NCBI GenBank assembly: GCA_002717915.1
Contig: PBCV01000033.1
Span: forward strand, 9,648 to 16,565
Length of the DNA: 6,918 nt
Direction of reading: 5' to 3'
From: Fidelibacterota bacterium
GTDB taxonomy: Bacteria; Fidelibacterota; Marinisomatia; Marinisomatales; UBA1611
The stretch's first letter is position 1. Each line of letters begins with the position of its first letter. Both the position numbers and the translations under genes were made by a program. Below, in pieces: positions 1 through 5,744 of this stretch. The notes beneath the pieces are model-generated. The model was not told the origin of the DNA. It made no database searches and saw only the letters and a program-made list of their open reading frames with translations.

Positions 1-168
1 TGCCACAGCTGCTACAAAAGATTTGGCAACCTTGAAGTTTACATCCGCGTCTAATAACGCCCTGCGAACTTCCCGAACAGTGTCATTGATATTCCTGTCC
101 GTTATTTTTCCTAAACCACGAACATTTCGGAAAATAGTTTGAAACCGTTCTGTTATGTGTCCAAACAT
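1..168 (-). CDS. ffh: Signal recognition particle protein Ffh, N-terminal 56 residues (partial)
   Basis: This is the GTPase of the signal recognition particle. It binds 4.5S RNA and the signal sequences of nascent membrane proteins and delivers ribosomes to FtsY at the inner membrane. Only the start of the N (four-helix bundle) domain is in the window. It opens MFGHITERFQTIFRNVRG and contains the hallmark stretch VREVRRALLDADVNFKVAK at residues 31-49, which is highly conserved in Ffh and not shared in this form by FtsY. The GTPase G domain and the methionine-rich M domain lie beyond the left edge. The ATG at 166-168 gives the family's usual N-terminus, although no clear Shine-Dalgarno sequence precedes it. 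It lies 90 bases downstream of the TonB-dependent receptor on the same strand. A weak hairpin with a T-run in the gap suggests separate transcription, but read-through cannot be excluded. Identity rests on recognising the family sequence and is strong despite the short fragment. Confidence 0.9.
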   Translation of the reverse strand, partial: MFGHITERFQTIFRNVRGLGKITDRNINDTVREVRRALLDADVNFKVAKSFVAAVA

Positions 169-182
169 GAGTATCTTACTCG

Positions 183-204
183 AAAAAAGCCTAGTAAATT
201 AGCT
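183..204 (-). terminator. Weak candidate intrinsic terminator after the TonB-dependent receptor
   Basis: Read on the minus strand, AGCTA pairs with TAGGCT (one bulged G) around a six-base loop, ATTTAC, and is followed directly by six T residues. It lies about 55 bases past the receptor's TAG stop and 15 bases before the ffh start codon. The position and T-run fit a rho-independent terminator. The stem is only five base pairs and mostly A/T, so termination would be inefficient, and it may be chance in AT-rich sequence. Confidence 0.3.
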
Positions 205-258
205 ATTCTGCTCTCAAATAGTAACTGTGAAAAGTAAATCCATAAATGGTGCTGAATA

Positions 259-2586
259 CTAAAATTTGTAATCCATGGATACACCGATCTGCCTTGGATC
301 ACCATAACTCTTCCACAGTTGATCGGGATAGTCTGGCGGGATAAGCCCAAAGTAGAAACCGCGGGTTGTAAACCGTTCATTGAAAGCATTTCTTATCCAT
401 ATCGTTGTCGTGGTTTTTCCAAATGATTTACCCAATGCCAGGTTTGTTAAAGTATATGGCTCTGCCTTTTTATTATGACTATCGGAATAAAAATACCCAC
501 TTTTATAACTGCTCCTTACTGATCCAAATATGCCTGAATCATTGGAATAATTTAGTCTTATTGATCCGGTTATTATTGGCGACATGGCCGCTTCTCGATC
601 ACCGCCAGATGTTTCCATACCTTCTGATGCAAAATAGATAAATTTATCCACCCATGTTTTTAAATATCCCAGTGACGCATCCATACTGAGATTCGATGAA
701 ACATTAAGCATATTCTCCCATTCGAATCCTTGAATCGTTCCAGATCCGGCATTGCCGGTATAATAAAGAAAACTATTCGGATCACCCTCCACCTGCTGGC
801 TGGATACAGACACTTGCTGATCTTTCCGCTGACCATAAAATACCGATAATTGTGTTCGATATTTATCGGTGGCATGCTTTAATCCGATTTCAAAATTCTG
901 GATAAACTCAGGTTCATAAGGCCGGCTTATATCAGAAAGATAGGGTTGTTGGTTTACACCACCTGATTTATATCCTTGAGATACGGAACCATAAAAACTG
1001 GTGTATTCATCTTTTAAATAGTGTAGAGCTGCTCGATACCCTAACATAGAATGATCTATGTTAAAATGGATGGGTGGTAGAAATATTTTTTCCCAATAGT
1101 CATTAAATCCTTGGGATGAGCCATCATAGATAATGGAATTATTTTCAAACCGGACATTGGCTTTTAGCTTTAGTGATGATGTTAAATCCAAACCATATTG
1201 GGCATATCCAGCTGTGACCTGAAAATCGTAATGACTGATTGCATCTGTTGCTACACCCCCAAATAAATAGCCCTTTGCTTCATCCTGTTCGATCAAATGT
1301 TTGAAATATCCACCCAAGATGATGGATCCCATGGACAAACGAATTTCCTGAGAAAGATTCGCCCGATTTCGTTCATTCTTATCATAAAATTCATATGCCC
1401 AACCTTCCACGGCTGGATCAAAATCATGGTTGTCATGCCAATAGGAGCTATCAGCCCAATCTCCATCGTAAGCGTGGACCAGATCTGTTTCTGTGAAAGA
1501 GGTAATACTGGTAATGCTCAAATTTTCAGATGCTTCGAAATTAGCTCGTAATGAATAGCCATAGGTTCTTTGGCTGTCTTCCCCTTTATCGTTGGAATAG
1601 GTTTTGAAATCCGTATTATTGTCCGGTGCCCACGCATCATATCCATTTTCAAGTTTGGTGTAAATGAGCGTAGCTAAAATGGATAATTGATTGTTTGGAT
1701 CATAACTCAATTTCATCCTGGAAAATGATTCTTCCCTTTTATTGGTATGAGTAACACTTTGAGTCACGTTTTCACGAAATCCATCGCTATAATTGTTAAC
1801 CCCGCCCAGTCGCAATTTCATATTTTTCATGAATTGGACATTCATGACTGAGCTACCACCATAATGATTATCAGATCCAAAACGTGTTGATGTTCTCATT
1901 TCAAAATGGTCCGTTGGATCTGTAGACTTCAAGGAAATGAGCCCTGCCATGGCATTGGGTCCGTAGACTGAAGATTGGGGTCCCTTGAATATCTCAATTT
2001 GATCTATATCATACAAAAGGCCAACCATCCCTAACCCACTTAAATCCATGTCATCCAGAACGAAACCAACGGAAAAATTGGGTGGCCCTTCCCCAAAATA
2101 ATGACTCCGTTCTCCAATACCACGGATCTGGAAGTACCTTGGACGGCTGGTCCCGCCAGCCCAGTTCAGATTTGGAATTTGTTCCGTTAATGATTGAAAA
2201 TGGTCTGCACCAGTTTCACGAATGTGATCTCCGGTAATAACGGTTACGCTGGATGCCACTTTCTGGAGTGACTCATCGGACAGGCCGGCGCGGACGATAA
2301 TTTCCTTGGACATAATAACCGCTTCAATCATTGCAACCGACATGTTGGTATGGGCTTTTATTGTTTGAGTTTGATAACCGATATGGGAAAATTCCAATTT
2401 GATTCCTCTGGGAACATCCAGTTGAAATTCACCCCTTTCGTTGGTGAACGTCCCTTTCTCGCCCGCAACAACGTTCACGCCCAAAATGGGTTCACCGGAT
2501 TTTTTATCCGTAACGATCCCGGTGATTTGCGCAATAAGGAATTGAGTAAATAACGTTAGAAAAAAAAAGCGGGTGTTGAGTTTCAT
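259..2586 (-). CDS. TonB-dependent outer-membrane receptor under TPP riboswitch control, probable thiamine-related importer
   Basis: This 775-residue protein should form an outer-membrane beta-barrel importing a scarce ligand with energy from TonB-ExbB-ExbD. Residues 1-19 are a signal peptide (MKLN, then a Phe/Leu-rich core) with likely cleavage in FLIA/QITG. Residues 21-90 form a carboxypeptidase-regulatory-like domain (ITGIVTDKKSGEPILGVNV ... GEFQLDVPRG ... FSHIGYQ). A possible TonB box is KEIIVRAG (94-101). The plug domain covers about 107-225, with SSVTVITGDHIRETGA, FQIRGIGE and IEIFKGPQSSVYGPNAMAG. The rest is barrel, ending in the outer-membrane-type C-terminus MDYKF. The ATG at 2584-2586 is preceded by AGGGAGA at good spacing. 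The TPP riboswitch directly upstream argues for thiamine, a thiamine phosphate or a precursor as ligand. TPP-controlled receptors of this type are known in Bacteroidota, where they are predicted thiamine transporters. The barrel alone does not reveal the substrate. The frame is intact and the length is normal for the family. Confidence 0.9.
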   Translation of the reverse strand: MKLNTRFFFLTLFTQFLIAQITGIVTDKKSGEPILGVNVVAGEKGTFTNERGEFQLDVPRGIKLEFSHIGYQTQTIKAHTNMSVAMIEAVIMSKEIIVRAGLSDESLQKVASSVTVITGDHIRETGADHFQSLTEQIPNLNWAGGTSRPRYFQIRGIGERSHYFGEGPPNFSVGFVLDDMDLSGLGMVGLLYDIDQIEIFKGPQSSVYGPNAMAGLISLKSTDPTDHFEMRTSTRFGSDNHYGGSSVMNVQFMKNMKLRLGGVNNYSDGFRENVTQSVTHTNKREESFSRMKLSYDPNNQLSILATLIYTKLENGYDAWAPDNNTDFKTYSNDKGEDSQRTYGYSLRANFEASENLSITSITSFTETDLVHAYDGDWADSSYWHDNHDFDPAVEGWAYEFYDKNERNRANLSQEIRLSMGSIILGGYFKHLIEQDEAKGYLFGGVATDAISHYDFQVTAGYAQYGLDLTSSLKLKANVRFENNSIIYDGSSQGFNDYWEKIFLPPIHFNIDHSMLGYRAALHYLKDEYTSFYGSVSQGYKSGGVNQQPYLSDISRPYEPEFIQNFEIGLKHATDKYRTQLSVFYGQRKDQQVSVSSQQVEGDPNSFLYYTGNAGSGTIQGFEWENMLNVSSNLSMDASLGYLKTWVDKFIYFASEGMETSGGDREAAMSPIITGSIRLNYSNDSGIFGSVRSSYKSGYFYSDSHNKKAEPYTLTNLALGKSFGKTTTTIWIRNAFNERFTTRGFYFGLIPPDYPDQLWKSYGDPRQIGVSMDYKF

Positions 2587-2587
2587 A

Positions 2588-2676
2588 AGATCTCCCTACG
2601 CTGGCATTATCCAGATCAGGTCAATGGGTGTGTTCTCAGCCGTTTGATCTGGTCCAATACGGCACCCCTGACAGAC
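2588..2676 (-). promoter_or_regulatory. TPP riboswitch (THI element) controlling the TonB-dependent receptor
   Basis: Read on the minus strand this segment carries, in order, every conserved block of the TPP aptamer. CAGGGGTGCC is followed by a P3 arm closed by GCCGT/ACGGC, then the pyrimidine-sensing GCTGAGA, then ACCC, which pairs back to GGGGT as P2. After these come CCTGATCTGGATAATGCCAG and CGTAGGGA. P5 is CTGG/CCAG around the ATAATG loop, and P4 pairs CCT with AGG. P1 is short. GTC in the 5' flank can pair with GAT just after AGGGA. The aptamer ends only a few bases before the receptor's ATG, and the 3' strands of P4 and P1 contain its Shine-Dalgarno sequence. TPP binding should therefore hide the ribosome site directly and lower translation. 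There is no room for a separate terminator or anti-terminator. Identity is seen directly in the sequence; the OFF direction follows from the known behaviour of the class. Confidence 0.96.
2591..2597 (-). promoter_or_regulatory. Shine-Dalgarno site of the receptor, embedded in the riboswitch
   Basis: On the minus strand AGGGAGA stands four bases before the ATG at 2584-2586. The same bases are part of the conserved 3' end of the TPP aptamer (GTAGGGA), shared between the P4 and P1 strands. This fixes the receptor start codon and implies direct masking of the ribosome site when TPP is bound. Confidence 0.8.
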
Positions 2677-2681
2677 AAGAA

Positions 2682-2687
2682 TTTATA
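2682..2687 (-). promoter_or_regulatory. Candidate -10 element for the riboswitch-receptor transcript
   Basis: TATAAA on the minus strand lies about six bases before the 5' end of the riboswitch, so a transcript starting 6-8 bases downstream would begin right at the aptamer. No convincing -35 hexamer is present at 16-18 bases. A second candidate, TATATTTG at 2729-2736 (minus), matches the Bacteroidota -7 consensus TAnnTTTG and would give a longer leader. Neither is established. Confidence 0.2.
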
Positions 2688-2761
2688 AACAAATGCAATC
2701 AAATCATGAGTCTTTACATTGTTTTATCCAAATATAAATGACTACTTTTCCAGCCTAGCAC

Positions 2762-2767
2762 AAGGAG
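2762..2767 (+). promoter_or_regulatory. Shine-Dalgarno site deciding the OPT transporter start
   Basis: AAGGAG followed by five A residues precedes the ATG at 2773-2775. The reading frame stays open upstream to a TTG at 2719, but that codon has no ribosome site and would add 18 residues (starting FYPNINDYF after the initiator) before the conserved MSKPLPEITPKAI start, so the ATG is preferred. Confidence 0.8.
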
Positions 2768-2772
2768 AAAAA

Positions 2773-4632
2773 ATGTCCAAACCATTGCCAGAGATCACCC
2801 CTAAGGCCATTATTCTAGGAATCCTGTTATCCATGATCCTTGCCGGTGCTAATGCTTATCTGGGTCTTTTCGCCGGGATGACTGTATCGGCTTCCATACC
2901 AGCTGCAGTGATATCCATGGGTGTTTTGCGGCTTTTTCGTAATTCAAATATTTTAGAAAACAATATTGTCCAAACGGCTGCTTCTGCCGGTGAATCCCTG
3001 GCTGCAGGTGTGATCTTTACCATCCCCGCATTGGTTCTTATGGGGGTCTGGTCTGAATTTGATTATGTCGAAGTGGCTAAGATCGCCGCCATCGGTGGTG
3101 TCATTGGTGTCCTGTTTACGGTGCCTTTGCGCCGGGCATTGATTATTCAGGCAAAATTAAAATATCCTGAAGGTGTAGCCACAGCTGCCGTACTTGAAGC
3201 AGGAGAAAAGAGTAATCAATCTGCAACAAAAGATGAATCAGGCGGTCTTGTCACCATTGCCATATCCGGTCTTGTTGGAGGCGCCATGAAATTATGCCAA
3301 CAGGGCTTTGGGATGTGGCATGCTGCTGTTGAAGGATCTGTAGTCATTCGCGGGTCTATTTTTGGACTGGGTACGGATCTGTCACCCGCTCTTATATCGG
3401 TTGGATATATTGTGGGCCGCAATATTGGTATCCTTGTGATCGCCGGGGGATTAATCTCCTGGGCAGTTGCAATCCCTATCTATTCGGCTGTCTATGGATT
3501 TGAAGGGGAGCCAATGGATGCGGCCTGGACCATATGGAATTCTCAAATACGATACCTTGGTGTCGGTTCAATGGTGGTCGGCGGTATATGGTCACTTATC
3601 AAGTTATTCAGACCCCTGGTTGACGGCATAAAAGCCAGTCTTGATGCCCTGAACCAATCAAAACAAGAAAACAATGTTCCCCTGCATGAACAGGATTTCC
3701 CAATTAACTATGTTGCCCTGGCCTTGGGCCTGCTTCTAATTCCTGTTTACCTCCTCTATTTTGACATTGTAAACAGTGTTGCTATTGCTTCCCTTTTAAC
3801 CATTGTCATGATGATCTTTGGATTTCTTTTTTCCGCTGTAGCGGCATACATGGCAGGAATGGTGGGCTCATCCAATAATCCAATCTCAGGTGTAACCATT
3901 GCCACGATCCTGTTTTCATCCCTCCTCCTTCTATTACTTCTGGGAGAGAATTCTGATGTAGGTGCCCCAGCTGCAATTATGATCGGTGCTGTGGTTTGCT
4001 GTGCTGCTGCCATTGGGGGGGATAATCTGCAGGATCTGAAAACCGGCCATATCGTAGGCGCTACACCCTGGAAACAGCAGGTAATGCAAATCGTTGGAAC
4101 CCTGAGTGCAGCACTGGTTCTTGGTCTTGTTCTGGATATTCTCCATACTGCCTACATCATTGGGTCCCCTACTCTATCAGCACCTCAGGCAACTTTGATG
4201 AAATCTGTAGCAGAGGGTGTTTTTACTGGCAACCTGCCCTGGACCATGGTTGGTTTCGGAGCTATTATTGGAGTAATCATAATTCTGATTGACCTGAGAC
4301 AGGAACGGATCGGTTCCGAGTTCCGAGTCCCGATCCTGGCCGTTGCCGTGGGGATTTACCTGCCTATTGAGCTTACGGTTCCCATCTTTATCGGTGGTAT
4401 GATTGCCCATATGAGTGATCTTTCAGGGGCAACAGAAACAATGAAAAAACGGGGACTGCTCATGGCATCGGGTCTTATAACAGGTGAGGCATTAATTGGT
4501 ATTCTTGTGGCTGTCCCTATTTTTATTACCGGCAGCAAAGACTGGTGGCCTCAATACCCGGGGTTAGGTTTTCTTGGCATTCTGGCATTTTGTGCAGTCC
4601 TAGGTTGGTTTTATACATCTGTCACAGATTAA
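2773..4632 (+). CDS. OPT-family (oligopeptide transporter) inner-membrane permease
   Basis: This 619-residue protein is almost entirely hydrophobic and shows about 14-16 likely membrane segments, for example near residues 12-35, 75-93, 104-120, 204-240, 311-365, 374-391, 399-414, 490-508, 519-546 and 564-586. It matches the bacterial branch of the OPT family. Family-type motifs are QTAASAGESLAAGVIFTIPA (67-86), KYPEG (130-134), SSNNPISG (366-373), GGDNLQDLKTGHIVGATP (415-432) and GLITGEALIG (567-576). The length is typical. Family members import oligopeptides in a proton-coupled way, and some move metal chelates such as metal-nicotianamine or siderophores. The substrate of bacterial members is mostly unknown and cannot be read from this sequence. 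It starts at an ATG with a strong AAGGAG site. It is divergent from the riboswitch-controlled receptor, with 186 bases between the start codons, and is followed after 27 bases by adenosine deaminase, suggesting an operon. It is not itself under the riboswitch. Confidence 0.9.
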   Translation: MSKPLPEITPKAIILGILLSMILAGANAYLGLFAGMTVSASIPAAVISMGVLRLFRNSNILENNIVQTAASAGESLAAGVIFTIPALVLMGVWSEFDYVEVAKIAAIGGVIGVLFTVPLRRALIIQAKLKYPEGVATAAVLEAGEKSNQSATKDESGGLVTIAISGLVGGAMKLCQQGFGMWHAAVEGSVVIRGSIFGLGTDLSPALISVGYIVGRNIGILVIAGGLISWAVAIPIYSAVYGFEGEPMDAAWTIWNSQIRYLGVGSMVVGGIWSLIKLFRPLVDGIKASLDALNQSKQENNVPLHEQDFPINYVALALGLLLIPVYLLYFDIVNSVAIASLLTIVMMIFGFLFSAVAAYMAGMVGSSNNPISGVTIATILFSSLLLLLLLGENSDVGAPAAIMIGAVVCCAAAIGGDNLQDLKTGHIVGATPWKQQVMQIVGTLSAALVLGLVLDILHTAYIIGSPTLSAPQATLMKSVAEGVFTGNLPWTMVGFGAIIGVIIILIDLRQERIGSEFRVPILAVAVGIYLPIELTVPIFIGGMIAHMSDLSGATETMKKRGLLMASGLITGEALIGILVAVPIFITGSKDWWPQYPGLGFLGILAFCAVLGWFYTSVTD

Positions 4633-4659
4633 TTCTTCCAATTCTTGATTGAATGCGTT

Positions 4660-5742
4660 ATGCAATCCATTTCATTTAAATTATTAAAGCAGCTTCCAAA
4701 GGTAGAGCTCCACTGCCACCTGGACGGCAGCCTAAGGACTGAATCGATTATAGATCAAGCTGAAAGAGATGAGATTAAACTTCCTTCACATGAACTTGAT
4801 ACCCTGGATAGGCATCTTAGAATAGGTAAAAACCGGGGGACATTAGAAGAATATATCCAGCGATTTGATATTACCCTAAGCGTAATGCAGACCCCGGAAT
4901 CCCTTAAACGATTCGCCTATGAACTGATCGAAGATGTGGCCAAAGAAAATGTACGGTACATTGAAGTGCGTTACTCACCCATCCTGCATACACAAAAAGG
5001 AATGACGCTGGATACTGCACTTGAATCCGTTCAAAAAGGATTAAAAAAAGGAGAAAAAATATTTGGCGTGAAATCCGGGATTATTGTTTGCGGTATACGT
5101 CATATTTCACCTGATGTTTCTCTAAAACTGGCTGATCTTGCTGTCCGTTATAAAAACCGGGGTGTTGTAGGCTTCGACCTGGCTGGAGCAGAAGAGAATT
5201 TCCCTGCCAAGGAACACCGGGAAGCGTTTTATATGATCCGAAATAATAATATTAACGCTACCATTCATGCAGGCGAAGCTTTTGGTCCAGCCTCTATCCA
5301 CCAGGCCATTCACCAATGCGGTGCAAACCGAATCGGTCATGGAACACGGTTAAAAGAAGATAAGGGCCTGATGCATTATGTAAATGATCATCGCATACCG
5401 CTGGAAATTTGTCTCACATCCAACTGGCAGACTAGGGGTGTCCGGTCTTTAAAATATCATCCTGCAAAATACTATTATAAACAGGGGATACGTGTTACCC
5501 TCAATACGGATAATAGATTAATGTCCAATACAACATTAACCAGGGAATTTATGCTGGCACATGAATTGTTCAATTTTAATCTCCACGATTTCCGGGAAAT
5601 CACCATCATTGCCATGAAAAGTGCATTTCTGCACCATAATGAACGAAAAAGGATGATACAATCCATTGCGGAAGAATTTGAGCAGAATTTCGGCCTTCAT
5701 CCTGAATATGTAGATACCAATTCTAAGTTCGGACCTGCGTAA
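4660..5742 (+). CDS. add: Adenosine deaminase
   Basis: This cytoplasmic metal-dependent hydrolase of the amidohydrolase TIM-barrel superfamily should convert adenosine (and 2'-deoxyadenosine) to inosine and ammonia in purine salvage. The 360 residues match the usual length. Visible active-site motifs are KVELHCHLDGSLR (14-26) with zinc ligands His18 and His20; GFDLAGAE (171-178); HAGE with zinc ligand His203 and catalytic Glu206; GHGTR with catalytic His227; CLTSN (251-255); and LNTDNRLMSNTT (281-292) with zinc ligand Asp284. The residue after that Asp is Asn285, where mammalian enzymes have a second Asp; NTDN also occurs in other bacterial members. The ATG at 4660 is chosen because family proteins begin shortly before the KVELHCHLD motif. 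A TTG at 4645 would add five residues, and neither has a clear ribosome site. It lies 27 bases after the OPT gene on the same strand, so co-transcription is likely. A related deaminase with a different purine substrate, such as adenine, is possible but less likely given the length and the SNTT motif. Confidence 0.88.
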   Translation: MQSISFKLLKQLPKVELHCHLDGSLRTESIIDQAERDEIKLPSHELDTLDRHLRIGKNRGTLEEYIQRFDITLSVMQTPESLKRFAYELIEDVAKENVRYIEVRYSPILHTQKGMTLDTALESVQKGLKKGEKIFGVKSGIIVCGIRHISPDVSLKLADLAVRYKNRGVVGFDLAGAEENFPAKEHREAFYMIRNNNINATIHAGEAFGPASIHQAIHQCGANRIGHGTRLKEDKGLMHYVNDHRIPLEICLTSNWQTRGVRSLKYHPAKYYYKQGIRVTLNTDNRLMSNTTLTREFMLAHELFNFNLHDFREITIIAMKSAFLHHNERKRMIQSIAEEFEQNFGLHPEYVDTNSKFGPA

Positions 5743-5744
5743 CC

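Noticed and set aside
169..258. Possible small RNA or extra regulatory element between the receptor and ffh
   Set aside because: Apart from the weak hairpin with T-run, no conserved structure or motif could be seen in these 90 bases.
153..389. 78-codon minus-strand frame spanning the receptor's C-terminus, the intergenic gap and the ffh start
   Set aside because: It overlaps both real genes in a different frame and has no family resemblance.
405..641. Open frames on the plus strand across the receptor (also near 1297-1551 and 2350-2553) and on the minus strand across the OPT and deaminase genes
   Set aside because: They lie wholly within well-supported genes on the other strand, have no recognisable domains and no ribosome sites, and encode low-complexity or unlikely protein sequence.
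2713..2740. TTTACA and TATAAA on the plus strand as a promoter for the OPT gene
   Set aside because: The spacing between them is 14 bases, too short for a standard sigma-70 promoter, and the 16-17 base alternatives fit the -10 consensus poorly. The region is AT-rich, so such matches are expected by chance.
2719..2772. An in-frame TTG that would extend the OPT protein by 18 residues
   Set aside because: There is no ribosome site before it, whereas AAGGAG sits exactly before the ATG at 2773 inside this supposed extension; the extra residues do not look like OPT sequence.
4645..4659. TTG start giving adenosine deaminase five more residues
   Set aside because: It has no ribosome site. The ATG at 4660 already gives a full family-length N-terminus. 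The choice is not certain, since the ATG also lacks a good site.
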